This document shows positions 1 to 9,127 of a stretch of 27,418 nucleotides of DNA, one piece after another. The DNA is taken from positions 1-27,418 of the forward strand of contig CANLED010000004.1 in assembly GCA_947489175.1 (NCBI GenBank). Direction: 5' to 3'. Each line of letters opens with the position of its first letter. Position 1 is the stretch's first letter. The stretch is from Chitinophagaceae bacterium (GTDB lineage Bacteria; Bacteroidota; Bacteroidia; Chitinophagales; Chitinophagaceae). A program made the translations under genes and the position numbers. The notes below the pieces were generated by a model, which was not told the DNA's origin, did no database searches, and saw nothing but the letters and a program-made list of their open reading frames with translations.

Positions 1-2837
1 CGATTGATAATCAATTGAATCGCCATCGCCCTTCTCACACTTTCTTCCGTTGGTGTAGTAATGGCTTCGTCGTAAGCATTCGTATGCAATGAATTGCAGT
101 TGTCGTAAATCGCACACAATGCCTGAAGTGTTGTGCGGATGTCATTGAAGTCGATCTCCTGTGCATGCAAACTCCTTCCACTTGTTTGTATATGGTACTT
201 CAATTTTTGCGACCTGCTGCTGGCACCATATTTAAATTTCATGGTTTTTGCCCATATCCTCCTTGCCACTCGCCCAATAACTCCATACTCGGCATCCATC
301 CCATTGCTGAAAAAGAAAGAAAGGTTTGGAGCAAACTCATCAATCTTCATTCCCCTGTTCAAAAAATATTCAACATAAGTAAATCCGTTGGCCAGCGTAA
401 ACGCCAACTGCGTTACCGGATTTGCACCGGCCTCTGCAATATGATAACCACTGATCGATACACTGTAAAAGTTTTCTACATGATGCTCATTAAAATAAAG
501 TTGAACATCCCCCATCAACCGCAATGCAAATTCAGTTGAAAAAATACAGGTATTCTGTGCCTGGTCTTCTTTTAGAATATCAGCCTGCACAGTTCCTCGC
601 ACCTGTGACAGTGTTGTTGATTTTATTTGCTGATACGCTTCTTTACTAAGGACCTCGTCGCCCGACAAACCCAACAATCCCAAGCCCAAGCCATTATGCC
701 CTTGCGGAAGTGCTCCTGCATACAAGGGAGTTTCACCTTTACCATACTTCTGCTTTCTTACCTCTTCGAGATGATAGTCTAAATTATTTTCTTTGATGTA
801 TTTTTCGCACTGCTGATCGATGGCTGCATTGAGAAAAAATGCCAATAAAATTGGTGCAGGACCATTGATGGTCATCGACACAGATGTTTTTGAATCACAA
901 AGGTCAAAGCCACTGTACAATTTTTTCGCATCATCAATTGTTGCAACACTCACCCCGCTGTTGCCAATCTTCCCAAAAATATCCAACCGCTTTACTGGAT
1001 CCTCGCCATATAATGTTACACTGTCGAATGCAGTCGACAATCGTTTTGCAACTTGATCATGGGAAACATAGTGAAACCGTTTGTTGGTTCTTTCGGGACC
1101 GCCCTCTCCGGCAAACATGCGTGTTGGATCTTCTTCCGTTCTTCTCAATGGAAATACAGAGGCTGTATATGGATATTTTCCTGGGAAATTTTCCTGCAGC
1201 CTCCACATCAAAATATCTCCCCAATCATTGTATTTTGGCACCGATATTCTTGGAACACTCGTTCCAGAAAGGGTTTCAAACCTCAACGGTTTTTTGATAA
1301 GCTTTCCCCTTACTTCATACTCAATAAACTGTTGACTAAACCGCTCCTTTGTTTGCGCCCATTCTTCCACCAATTTTTTGCAAACTGGAAAGAGCATTTT
1401 TTCATATTTCTTTACCTGCTCCTCAATGCCACTGATCAAGTCATTGCTTCCAGCATTTCTAAGCACCTCAAGCGTACCGGTTAATTTATACAAAATTGAA
1501 GCAACTGCCGATTGCTCTTTCGCCAACCTGTTGTACTTTCTTACTTCGTCTGCTATTTCAGAGAGATACCTTACCCGCCTTGCCGGCAACACAGCCTGAA
1601 CAACAGATTCAGTCAATACCTCAACAGAAACCTGCTTGCCAAAAACAAACCCTTTGTTGTTTTCCATCACATCAATAACTTTTTGAAAAAGTAAATTGAC
1701 GCCTATGTCATTAAATTGGGAACTTATCGTTGCAACAATCGGCAAGTCTTCATCTTTCTCTTCCCACTGTTGATGATTCCTTTTGTATTGCTTTCTAACA
1801 TCATGCAAGGCATCTTGTGCTCCCGCCTTATCGGACTTATTCAAGGCGATCACATCAGCATAATCCAACATGTTGATTTTTTCTAATTGTGATGCTGCAC
1901 CGTATTCCGGTGTCATCACATACAAACTCATGTCACAATGTGATGTTATGGAAGCATCACTTTGTCCAACTCCCGCACTTTCCAATATCACCAAATCAAA
2001 TTCATGCGAACAACAAATGTCGATGGCAGACTGAACCGCCCCACTGAGCGAACCTTCACTCTCTCTTGTTGCCATTGAACGCATATAAACCCGGGGTGAT
2101 GAAATGCTGTTCATCCTGATTCTGTCTCCCAATAAGGCTCCTCCCGTTTTCTTTTTTGATGGATCCACTGAAATCACGGACACCGTTTTGCTGGGATAAG
2201 CATACAAAAACCTACGCACAAATTCATCTGTCAACGAAGATTTTCCGGCGCCTCCTGTTCCTGTAATTCCCAAAACTGGAATGAAAATTCCTGGTTTTGC
2301 TATTTCTTGCTGCACCCCATTTTCTGCCAACGTTATTTGTCTCGCTATTTTTCTTACCTCCTTGATCTCTCCCCAAGTAATTGCCCCCTCAACCCGTATC
2401 TCCTCATCAAGTGAAAAGTCACATTTGCGGATGACTTCCTCAATCATGCCTTCTAAACCCAGTTTTCTTCCATCATCAGGCGAATATATTTTCGTGATCC
2501 CATACTGATGCAATTCTTCTATTTCAAGGGGATGAATGGTTCCCCCACCTCCGCCAAAAATTTGTACATGCCCATACCCATTCTCATTAAGCATGTCCCT
2601 CATGTACTTGAAAAATTCTATATGTCCTCCTTGATAAGAAGTTATCGCAATCCCCTGCACATCCTCTTCGATGGCGGCTTCCACAATTTCCAACACACTT
2701 CGGTTGTGGCCAAGATGAATTATTTCTGCGCCCATGGACTGCATGATGCGGCGCATGATATTTATGGATACGTCGTGTCCGTCAAATAAAGATGCAGCGG
2801 TTACAATTCTTACTTTGTTCTTTGTTTGATAACCCAT
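1..2837 (-). CDS. icmF: Fused isobutyryl-CoA mutase IcmF (3' end cut off by window edge)
   Basis: The reading frame is open from ATG 2837 to the window edge and gives 945 residues of a protein family usually near 1,090. Domain order identifies IcmF. An N-terminal cobalamin-binding domain carries Asp19-Gly20-His21 (His21 being the expected lower cobalt ligand). A MeaB-like G-protein chaperone follows, with Walker A GTGGAGKS at 193-200. The mutase barrel has SGYHIAEAGA (from residue 796) and QTSGRSLHAQE (from 884), the latter typical of the acyl-CoA substrate site. The enzyme rearranges isobutyryl-CoA and butyryl-CoA in the cytoplasm using adenosylcobalamin, and the fused GTPase domain protects and reloads the cofactor. 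It lies downstream of the DUF1684 gene on the same strand, 159 nt away, with a possible promoter of its own. The exact substrate is not certain, since some IcmF proteins prefer isovaleryl or pivalyl substrates. The family call is firm. Confidence 0.96.
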   Translation of the reverse strand, partial: MGYQTKNKVRIVTAASLFDGHDVSINIMRRIMQSMGAEIIHLGHNRSVLEIVEAAIEEDVQGIAITSYQGGHIEFFKYMRDMLNENGYGHVQIFGGGGGTIHPLEIEELHQYGITKIYSPDDGRKLGLEGMIEEVIRKCDFSLDEEIRVEGAITWGEIKEVRKIARQITLAENGVQQEIAKPGIFIPVLGITGTGGAGKSSLTDEFVRRFLYAYPSKTVSVISVDPSKKKTGGALLGDRIRMNSISSPRVYMRSMATRESEGSLSGAVQSAIDICCSHEFDLVILESAGVGQSDASITSHCDMSLYVMTPEYGAASQLEKINMLDYADVIALNKSDKAGAQDALHDVRKQYKRNHQQWEEKDEDLPIVATISSQFNDIGVNLLFQKVIDVMENNKGFVFGKQVSVEVLTESVVQAVLPARRVRYLSEIADEVRKYNRLAKEQSAVASILYKLTGTLEVLRNAGSNDLISGIEEQVKKYEKMLFPVCKKLVEEWAQTKERFSQQFIEYEVRGKLIKKPLRFETLSGTSVPRISVPKYNDWGDILMWRLQENFPGKYPYTASVFPLRRTEEDPTRMFAGEGGPERTNKRFHYVSHDQVAKRLSTAFDSVTLYGEDPVKRLDIFGKIGNSGVSVATIDDAKKLYSGFDLCDSKTSVSMTINGPAPILLAFFLNAAIDQQCEKYIKENNLDYHLEEVRKQKYGKGETPLYAGALPQGHNGLGLGLLGLSGDEVLSKEAYQQIKSTTLSQVRGTVQADILKEDQAQNTCIFSTEFALRLMGDVQLYFNEHHVENFYSVSISGYHIAEAGANPVTQLAFTLANGFTYVEYFLNRGMKIDEFAPNLSFFFSNGMDAEYGVIGRVARRIWAKTMKFKYGASSRSQKLKYHIQTSGRSLHAQEIDFNDIRTTLQALCAIYDNCNSLHTNAYDEAITTPTEESVRRAMAIQLIIN

Positions 2838-2853
2838 AAGAGTATATTAAAAC

Positions 2854-2861
2854 CAAAGGTA
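2854..2861 (-). promoter_or_regulatory. Possible -7 promoter element for icmF
   Basis: The minus strand reads TACCTTTG, an exact match to the Bacteroidota -7 consensus TAnnTTTG, 16 nt before the icmF start codon. No TTG is found at the usual 19-21 nt upstream, so the -33 half is missing and support is partial. Confidence 0.4.
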
Positions 2862-2996
2862 AAGGCTTACCACGCCGAATCACTTTTTATTCAATCCGAT
2901 TTTAACTCGGGTTGTTGATTACAGCTTTTTTATGCAAGTAAAATATCAAACAATATTTTTTGAAGGTTAATGCATTTTTAATCCAGATTTAATGTG

Positions 2997-3893
2997 CTAA
3001 TGATGCACATTTTTTTCTCCGGCTTCAATTCTGAAAGGTAACATGTTTTGCCTCGGAGGGATGGGGCAAGTTGCAAATGTTGTAAATGCACAAGGTGGAT
3101 TGTGGCTTTTATTAAAGTCGATGGTGGTGTTCCCATTTTCATCAGGACGGCTAACATACAAGAATCTTCCCGTATGGTATGTTTCATCGCCATTGGTTTC
3201 ATCACCAAAAATCACAAACATATCACCAGGACCTTCATCAATTACATCTAGCTTGTATGTCTTTTTATTCAACTGAAAAACAAGTTTTCCTAGGGAAGCT
3301 TGCTGCGTGGTTTGTCCAAGTACATTGGTAATAGCTATGGTTGAAAACATGGACGTCTCTAACCTGGCATTTATGATCCATGCTGGATTTGCAGGATACC
3401 TATCTATGCGCGTCAATGCCGTCAACGCCGGATTATTCAAATCCCTAAAACGAACACCTATCTTATTTTCACGCTTGATAATGCTCCACTTAAAAGTAGA
3501 AAAACTCAACGATGGATTGCTCAAAGAATCCACATGAAATATCACAAGCTCATCAATTTTTTTATCTCGGATATTAACCTGATTGCCGGGATGAGTAACC
3601 CACCTTACTTCTTTTTCAGAAACAATGAATTTACCTAAGAAAGAAGGAAAATTTGGGTGATCGAAAACAATGTTGTTGGATGAGTCTTTTCCAAAACCAT
3701 TCTCCCCATCCTTCAACCAAAATAAACCCGCTAAGTTAACCCAACCCGTTGCCGACTTTAAATCAAACAACCGCTTTTGGTCCCACGCTTCTATCTCCTT
3801 CTTATAGTTTTTTGCTGAAGTTTGTGCCACAACCTGTTGCAAGCAAATAGCAAAAAACATAAAAATTAAACCGGAAGAAAATATTTTTTTCAT
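2997..3893 (-). CDS. Secreted DUF1684 family protein
   Basis: The protein has 298 residues. It begins with a Sec signal peptide (lysines, a hydrophobic stretch, then VVA before Gln24) and the rest is one DUF1684 domain. Family hallmarks are visible: the N-terminal pattern W-x2-K-R, then GWVNLAGLFWLKDGENGFG near 50-68. The C-terminal pattern is TYHTGRFLYV, then DFNKSHNPPCAFTTFATCPIPP with the neighbouring NPPC and TCPIPP motifs, then a final EAGEK. The biochemical role of this family is not established, so no function is assigned. It sits 50 nt downstream of ctlX on the same strand. A well-spaced promoter just before it suggests it can be transcribed independently of the arginine genes. The start is chosen because it gives an intact signal peptide. 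Confidence 0.9.
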   Translation of the reverse strand: MKKIFSSGLIFMFFAICLQQVVAQTSAKNYKKEIEAWDQKRLFDLKSATGWVNLAGLFWLKDGENGFGKDSSNNIVFDHPNFPSFLGKFIVSEKEVRWVTHPGNQVNIRDKKIDELVIFHVDSLSNPSLSFSTFKWSIIKRENKIGVRFRDLNNPALTALTRIDRYPANPAWIINARLETSMFSTIAITNVLGQTTQQASLGKLVFQLNKKTYKLDVIDEGPGDMFVIFGDETNGDETYHTGRFLYVSRPDENGNTTIDFNKSHNPPCAFTTFATCPIPPRQNMLPFRIEAGEKNVHH

Positions 3894-3911
3894 GGCTCTT
3901 TAAATCTTTAA

Positions 3912-3941
3912 CAAAGATACAAAAACTTCTTTAGTTCACAA
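3912..3941 (-). promoter_or_regulatory. Bacteroidota-type promoter of the DUF1684 gene
   Basis: On the minus strand TTG (3941-3939) is followed after 19 nt by TATCTTTG (3919-3912). This matches the -33/-7 arrangement TTG-N19-TAnnTTTG known for Bacteroidota primary sigma factors. The predicted start gives a leader of roughly 14 nt. The -33 box abuts the ctlX stop codon. Confidence 0.65.
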
Positions 3942-3943
3942 TT

Positions 3944-4891
3944 TTAATAGACTTCTGCAATCATGCACCTGGCGCTACCTCCACCAATTGTTTCGATGGT
4001 TTCCAGCGGACTATGTATGATTTTATTATAAAATTGTATCGTTTGAATTTGATCTGCGGTTAAATTTTCATATGCCTGTGTAGACATCACCAAAAACAAT
4101 TCACCGGCTGAATTGCTTACCTGCAGCATGTTTCCACAAAAATGGTTCATTTGGTCTAAACTAATTTCAATGATTTCTTTTCCCGACTCTTCCAAAGAAT
4201 TGATCAACATTTCCTGCTCGTCGAAATCTTTAATAGCCTTCAAACACACAACAGCAAAACGATCTGCCACACACATCAATACATTTGTATGGTATATCGG
4301 TTTCCCATCACCATCAACTGCATGAAAAATCTTACGCTCATACCCCAACTTTAAACAAAAAACTTCCAACACTTCTTTATCGGTTCTATCCGATAAACAC
4401 GCGTATGCAATTTTATTGATCCTATCTAAAACCATGCTTCCCGTTCCTTCAAGAAAAACATTCTTTTCTTCGAAATATGTCAAATCAATTGTTTCCTTTA
4501 GATCGAAAATCTTACCTACTTCTTCCATTACTGATTGCTTTCTTTCCGCGCGTCTATTTGGTGCAAACATGGGATACAAAACCAGCTTTCCTTCTTCATG
4601 AAATGAAATCCAATTGTTTGGAAAAACAGCATCTGGTGTCACAGGGTTTATCGTATCTTTTATAACACAAACTTCTATCCCATTAGACTTTAGCTTGTCA
4701 ACAAATGTATCAAACTCACCCAATGCTTTTTCTTGAGCCTGTTCAATCAGAATATTTTGTTGAAAATAATTGTTGGATGCTGTTTCATTGTTAAAACCAA
4801 ACGAAGTTGGTTCAATCATCAATATAGATTTCAAAGATGGAGCACTTGATTCAAATGAGTCTTCAGATGAAATATTTAGATCTTCTGTCAT
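3944..4891 (-). CDS. ctlX: CtlX-type citrulline/arginine-utilisation hydrolase (amidinotransferase superfamily)
   Basis: This 315-residue cytoplasmic protein has the pentein fold signature of guanidine-modifying enzymes. DAVFPNNWIS near 87-96 supplies the acidic substrate-binding residue and the PNNW motif typical of CtlX. FLEGTGS near 146-152 carries a conserved Glu. His201 in YHTNVLM is the likely catalytic His, and Cys309 in GGGSARCM the likely catalytic Cys. CtlX is annotated as a hydrolase for citrulline use. It lies 37 nt downstream of an arginine deiminase on the same strand, which would make its citrulline substrate. That context supports arginine to citrulline to ornithine conversion, but substrate assignment from sequence alone is uncertain. 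Dimethylarginine hydrolysis is an alternative within the superfamily. Confidence 0.85.
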   Translation of the reverse strand: MTEDLNISSEDSFESSAPSLKSILMIEPTSFGFNNETASNNYFQQNILIEQAQEKALGEFDTFVDKLKSNGIEVCVIKDTINPVTPDAVFPNNWISFHEEGKLVLYPMFAPNRRAERKQSVMEEVGKIFDLKETIDLTYFEEKNVFLEGTGSMVLDRINKIAYACLSDRTDKEVLEVFCLKLGYERKIFHAVDGDGKPIYHTNVLMCVADRFAVVCLKAIKDFDEQEMLINSLEESGKEIIEISLDQMNHFCGNMLQVSNSAGELFLVMSTQAYENLTADQIQTIQFYNKIIHSPLETIETIGGGSARCMIAEVY

Positions 4892-4928
4892 GTAATTTTT
4901 TTTAAGATGGATGTACTGTTTAAATATT

Positions 4929-6359
4929 TTAAATTGAACTTCTTTCTATTGGCATACTCATGCAATGAAAACCACCGCGTGCCCTCGATAATTCTGAAGA
5001 TGGCATGAGTATGACAGTGTTTTCTATGTCACCTATTTGTACTTTATCATTTTCTAAATCGTCTATAAGATCCTTAACTTTTATCAATGTAAATCCTGCA
5101 GCCTCGAATGCTGTATTCGTTTTTTCATTTCTGTCATACGACAAAACCACACCTTCTTTTAACGCCAACAAATTACACGAGTCTGTCCACTGCTCCCTTG
5201 CCGAGTATGGATATTCATTATTTCCTGAAAAAATGATTTTTACTTCATCGCACCCAAAATCATTGATGCTTATATCCCACAACAGTGCTTCCAAACTGGA
5301 AAAATGAATTGGCGCGGCAAGGTCTTTTTTATTGAACTGCATAACCGTTGCAGTTATTTCATTTTTTTTGATAAGGGACTTTTCAATCGAAATAGAATTT
5401 TTTTCGTCATTCATTTTCTCTGAAAACAAGCCCATCATCACCCATACGTTTTTCTTCACCTGTGTAAAAATTGTATCGATGTGCATATAATCCCTTTTCC
5501 TTGGAATGCTAATCATGCTTACTTTGGTAACTAAATTTTTTTCAAAAACTTTTTCTGCCAATTGAGCTGCAGCGGCAGCACTTGTTCTTTCGCTGATTCC
5601 AATAATTAAATGATTTTCAGAAATCATCATAACATCGCCCCCTTCTAAGGTAATGATAGATTCAGAATTGTTTTCTGGAATAAGAAATGCCGGTCTATTC
5701 TGATGTAGTTCTATTATCTTATCTGTATATGGAGAAAAAAGCGGGTGATAAAAAAATATATATTTTGCCAACAACGCTTCACGATGCCTTGCAATTTTTG
5801 CAGGCTTATTCAATACAATATGGTCTTTAATCACAATTCCAATATCCCTGGTAAAAATGAAATTGGGAATGGGTGCAAATAAAACCGATTTGTCATTCCC
5901 CGTTCCTGATAGCAAACAACTAGCCAATTCAGCTGGTGAATATGTATGCAACAACTCTTGTGTTGCATGTGTGCACCCTTCTAACGCACACACCGCTGCA
6001 ATAATTTGAGAACGAAGCAAATTGTTAGACAAAACCTCTCCCAACAACCACTGTAATTCTATCACATGTTCAGAACGATAAAATTCTGGGTGTGCCGGCT
6101 GATAAAAAACCCTGTTCTGAGCAGGATCATCTATTTCTTTAAGCCGGCCTTTTATTTTCTGAGGATCTAAAAAATACAACAACAACTTTGTATAATAATC
6201 ATACTCATCCCGGCGGATTGTTTCTAAATGCACAATATCCTCAAATAGCCAATCCTGCGCCATTGAAGGAACAACTTTGCCTAAACCGTTATCGGGACTA
6301 TGAACAAGAATTTTGGTTAAATTTCCAATTTCAGATGTAATATTAAAAAAGGTACTCAT
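4929..6359 (-). CDS. Arginine deiminase family protein
   Basis: The enzyme should convert L-arginine to citrulline plus ammonia. All expected catalytic features are present: FTRD at 169-172 (Asp172), LEGGD at 238-242 (Glu239), MHIDT with His293 and Asp295, and nucleophile Cys466 in RGGFHCMSMP. Residues about 60-150 form the helical insertion seen in true arginine deiminases. At 476 residues it is longer than the classical bacterial ArcA (about 410), with extra sequence between the His and Cys motifs (roughly 310-385). A long form of this kind is familiar from Bacteroidota. The next gene on the strand is ctlX, 37 nt away, so both are probably co-transcribed. No ornithine carbamoyltransferase or carbamate kinase is present here, so the classical ATP-yielding pathway is not encoded locally. 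Confidence 0.9.
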   Translation of the reverse strand: MSTFFNITSEIGNLTKILVHSPDNGLGKVVPSMAQDWLFEDIVHLETIRRDEYDYYTKLLLYFLDPQKIKGRLKEIDDPAQNRVFYQPAHPEFYRSEHVIELQWLLGEVLSNNLLRSQIIAAVCALEGCTHATQELLHTYSPAELASCLLSGTGNDKSVLFAPIPNFIFTRDIGIVIKDHIVLNKPAKIARHREALLAKYIFFYHPLFSPYTDKIIELHQNRPAFLIPENNSESIITLEGGDVMMISENHLIIGISERTSAAAAAQLAEKVFEKNLVTKVSMISIPRKRDYMHIDTIFTQVKKNVWVMMGLFSEKMNDEKNSISIEKSLIKKNEITATVMQFNKKDLAAPIHFSSLEALLWDISINDFGCDEVKIIFSGNNEYPYSAREQWTDSCNLLALKEGVVLSYDRNEKTNTAFEAAGFTLIKVKDLIDDLENDKVQIGDIENTVILMPSSELSRARGGFHCMSMPIERSSI

Positions 6360-6670
6360 TTAATTGATTTATTTGAATGTCGGAAACCGACCACCCACAG
6401 ATAAAAGAAAATAGTAAAAATGATATAAAATGGATAAAGGGGCGCTAGTAATCCGGCATGGGGTTGAGTCCCGCATAATTCCATGCAAAGTGATACGGCC
6501 GAGTGGTTATATAGTTGTTTAACAACATAGCTGCAAGTTATAGGATAAAGGTTCAATTTTAATGTTTAAGGCACATTTAATAATTTATTAATTATGAAAA
6601 ATAAGTATCCAAGTACCACATTTTACTATTTATAGCAAGTTTGTATTGCGATAAATATTTAATTTTGAAA
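6360..6670. other. Spacer between the arginine deiminase operon and the histidine kinase, with a GC-rich structured patch
   Basis: The 311-nt divergent spacer is AT-rich except for about 6436-6512, which is roughly half GC. That patch contains the inverted repeat GCATGG (6458-6463) / CCATGC (6481-6486). It also has words resembling conserved RNA genes: CGCTAGTAATC and GGGTTGAGTCCCGCA (16S rRNA-like) and GGCCGAGTGGTT (tRNA-Ser D-arm-like). They are in the wrong order for an intact tRNA or rRNA. A 66-codon minus-strand frame crosses it and overlaps the deiminase start by ATGA, but it looks non-coding. I see no convincing promoter for the deiminase operon. For the kinase, weak -7-like words CAAGTTTG (6636) and TAATTTTG (6660) are present. 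Confidence 0.5.
6379..6391. repeat. Small perfect hairpin in the arginine deiminase leader
   Basis: GTCGG-AAA-CCGAC forms a perfect 5-bp stem with a 3-nt loop, located 20 nt upstream of the arginine deiminase start codon. It could be a leader structure or a small operator. No function can be assigned. Confidence 0.3.
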
Positions 6671-8437
6671 ATGGCTCGTTTAGTATTTCTATGTTTTTTA
6701 TCGATTTTTATTTTTCTCAATTCATCTGCTCAAGAAAAATTTGAGTGGATTAATTACCAAACTTTAGAATCTTCAGGACTTTATCAAAACCTAGGATTAA
6801 CTAAAGAAAAGAAAAATATTGGCTTGATTTTTAAAAACAATACCAATTTTACCAAGCAATTTATTTTAAAAATAAACAACCCGCATATAAATGATATTTA
6901 TTTATACAATATAAATGGTGATACCATATACCATACAGGTGATCATAAAAAATTTTACACAAGACCAATTATTTATTGGGATTTTGCATTGCCCATTACC
7001 CTTCAAAAGAAAAGTATTGATTCAATTGTCTTGAGCCTTGATAAAAAAGGAGAAAACCTAACCTATTTTTTAGAAATAGAATCTCCAGAAAAGTTTGACA
7101 AATATAAAACCAGGGATACATTCATGTATGGCATGATGCTTTCATTTTCAATTTTTTTTACCTTGATTTTTTTTATTTTAGGCGTTGTTAAAAAAGATTT
7201 ATCTAATATCATATTTTCAATTTTTATTTTTATAACAGCATTTTCTATTTTGAACAGTGCTGGTCTTGGATTTCAATTTATTTGGCCTTCCTTTCCTTGG
7301 TTTCAAAACTTTTCTAGGACGCTTTTTTCTGCTTTTTCGATGGTTTCGTTCATCCAATATATGTATACAGCTCAAAAAAGCAACTTGAGAAAAATTGAAA
7401 AAACATTTTTAAAATTTTGTATAGGTTTCTTCATCTTTAGGGTAATTTATATAGCCGCCAATAAAGAGATATATTACTTCCCTAACCTAAAAAATTTTCT
7501 GCTTTATTTAAATGCTTCTATCATTATAGGCATCATGGTAATATTACTTGTTTTGCTTGTTAGAAATATTATTCTATTTAAAGAAAAATTGAATAACCTT
7601 GGATTACTGGTTTTCTTTCTATTTCCTTTTAAAGAAGGATTAAGACAACTTGGCATTGATGTTGAACCCCATCCAGAATTCGATGAGTATATAACCGCTT
7701 TATATTACTTGTTCCCTATTGGATTAATTTCTCTATCGAATGTTCAAAATTATAGAAAAGATAAAAAAGCCAAAACCATTCAAGCATTAGAAAATGCACA
7801 TAAAAAAGATCTTGAAATAACAGAAAAAATATTAAACGCTCAAGAGTATGAAAGAAGTTCGATTGGTAAAAATATTCATGATCAAGTAGGTGGACTTCTC
7901 TCAGTATTGAAAGTGAAGGCACAAATATTAAAGAGAAAAAAACAAGATGAAGAAATAACTGAAGAACTTGATCACATGATAAACATATTAAATGTTTGTA
8001 ACGATGAATTACACAACATAGTTGACGACCTTATTCCGCCTGAACTTGCTAACAATAGCCTATCTGATATAATGAGGAATCGAATTGAAATGTACAGCAG
8101 TTCAACAGAGATAATTTTCAATTTCGAAAGCAATATCAATCACATAATTGACGAAACTATTTCTCTAAATATTTATAGAATTATTTGTGAACTTACAACA
8201 AACTCTATTAGACATTCAGGTTGTACTGAAATACATATTGAGCTGATGGAAAAAGCTAACAATTACTCAATCCGTTATATTGACAACGGAATCGGATTAA
8301 ATATTGGGTCTTCAGATATTAAACATGGCATTAAAAATATTAGAAGCCGCATAGATTTTCTTTCTGGAAGAATTGATTTAAATGCAGAAGCTGGAAAAAC
8401 AGAATTTATTATTGAAATTCCAATTGCACAAATATGA
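6671..8437 (+). CDS. Membrane sensor histidine kinase (7TM-type, HisKA_3/NarL-like)
   Basis: The 588-residue protein starts with a signal peptide ending near SSAQ. An extracytoplasmic domain of about 130 residues follows, resembling the jelly-roll sensor of 7TMR-DISM proteins. About seven membrane segments lie at roughly 150-357, and a coiled-coil linker at 370-395. The kinase core has His403 in ERSSIGKNIHDQVGGLL, the phosphoacceptor of the HisKA_3 class. The HATPase domain has an N box around Asn511 (ELTTNSIRHSG) and a G box at DNGIGL (Asp538). A TTG 30 nt upstream could extend the frame, but ATG 6671 gives a proper signal peptide and is preferred. The stop overlaps the next gene, a LuxR-type regulator, by ATGA, so the two form a two-component pair. 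The signal sensed is unknown. Confidence 0.92.
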   Translation: MARLVFLCFLSIFIFLNSSAQEKFEWINYQTLESSGLYQNLGLTKEKKNIGLIFKNNTNFTKQFILKINNPHINDIYLYNINGDTIYHTGDHKKFYTRPIIYWDFALPITLQKKSIDSIVLSLDKKGENLTYFLEIESPEKFDKYKTRDTFMYGMMLSFSIFFTLIFFILGVVKKDLSNIIFSIFIFITAFSILNSAGLGFQFIWPSFPWFQNFSRTLFSAFSMVSFIQYMYTAQKSNLRKIEKTFLKFCIGFFIFRVIYIAANKEIYYFPNLKNFLLYLNASIIIGIMVILLVLLVRNIILFKEKLNNLGLLVFFLFPFKEGLRQLGIDVEPHPEFDEYITALYYLFPIGLISLSNVQNYRKDKKAKTIQALENAHKKDLEITEKILNAQEYERSSIGKNIHDQVGGLLSVLKVKAQILKRKKQDEEITEELDHMINILNVCNDELHNIVDDLIPPELANNSLSDIMRNRIEMYSSSTEIIFNFESNINHIIDETISLNIYRIICELTTNSIRHSGCTEIHIELMEKANNYSIRYIDNGIGLNIGSSDIKHGIKNIRSRIDFLSGRIDLNAEAGKTEFIIEIPIAQI

Positions 8438-9060
8438 TGAAAAAAAAATCTATTTACATTTGTGATGACCAATTACTTTTCCTAGAAAGTATTGAAGCCT
8501 TTTTCAATTTACAAGAAAATTATTTTTGTATTGGACATGCAATGACAATGGAAATGGCATTTGCTGAAATACTTAAATTGAAACCAGATGTTATTTTAAT
8601 TGATTACCACATAAAAGATAAAAATGGTTTAGAACTTCTTAGCATGATTCGCAATGCTGCAATCGAATCTAAATGCTTTATGTTAACAATGAGAAGAGAT
8701 GTTATTATACGCAATAAAGCAAAAGAACTTGGTGGCAATGGTTATTTACTAAAATCAATCGGTGCTGAAGAAATGATGCTTGCCATAGAAAAAACAATAA
8801 ATGGTAGTGAACGTTTTTTAGACTCTCTAGAAAAAGAAAGAATAAAATCTGGTGAAGAAAATACCATAAGGTTGAGCAACAGAGAACTTCAAATAGCACA
8901 ACTTGTTTGCAAAGAATTTTCAAGCGATGCCATTGCAACCAAACTCAATTTAAGTTTACACACAGTCAGCACGCATAGAAAAAATATCCTTAAAAAATTA
9001 AAACTTAAAAATACACTTGATCTGCTCAAAACATTAAACGAAACCTATGGTATCGAATAA
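8434..9060 (+). CDS. LuxR/NarL-family response regulator
   Basis: The protein has 208 residues in two domains. The receiver domain (about 5-120) has acidic residues Asp11-Asp12, phosphoacceptor Asp57 in ILIDYHI, Thr85 and Lys107 in GYLLKS. The C-terminal LuxR-type helix-turn-helix occupies about 143-200 (LSNRELQIAQLVCKEFSSDA, then HTVSTHRKNILKKL). It is the cognate output partner of the upstream kinase, with translational coupling through a 4-nt overlap. A second ATG directly follows the first, so the start could be 8437. Target genes cannot be deduced. Neighbouring genes on either side belong to other units. Confidence 0.94.
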   Translation: MMKKKSIYICDDQLLFLESIEAFFNLQENYFCIGHAMTMEMAFAEILKLKPDVILIDYHIKDKNGLELLSMIRNAAIESKCFMLTMRRDVIIRNKAKELGGNGYLLKSIGAEEMMLAIEKTINGSERFLDSLEKERIKSGEENTIRLSNRELQIAQLVCKEFSSDAIATKLNLSLHTVSTHRKNILKKLKLKNTLDLLKTLNETYGIE

Positions 9061-9127
9061 ATTGCTAAAATTAGTTCATCAAACAAAACACATCAATTGG
9101 TATTAGCAGATTTTCTTCAACATCAAA

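Noticed and set aside
133..2789. Several plus-strand open frames of 60-143 codons opposite icmF
   Set aside because: They lie antisense to a continuous 945-codon mutase frame with clear domain motifs, and show no family resemblance of their own.
6440..6512. A tRNA or tmRNA gene suggested by T-arm-like and D-arm-like words
   Set aside because: The T-arm-like word precedes the D-arm-like word and no acceptor or anticodon stem can be formed around them.
6356..6556. 66-codon minus-strand frame overlapping the arginine deiminase start by ATGA
   Set aside because: It crosses the GC-rich structured patch, has no recognisable family, and its residue composition looks like translated non-coding DNA. 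The overlap alone is not enough to call a gene.
6641..6670. TTG start adding ten residues to the histidine kinase
   Set aside because: The added residues precede a signal peptide that begins naturally at ATG 6671.
9061..9127. Terminator between the response regulator and recQ
   Set aside because: Only a 6-bp TGCTAA/TTAGCA inverted repeat with a loop of more than 30 nt was seen, too weak to call.
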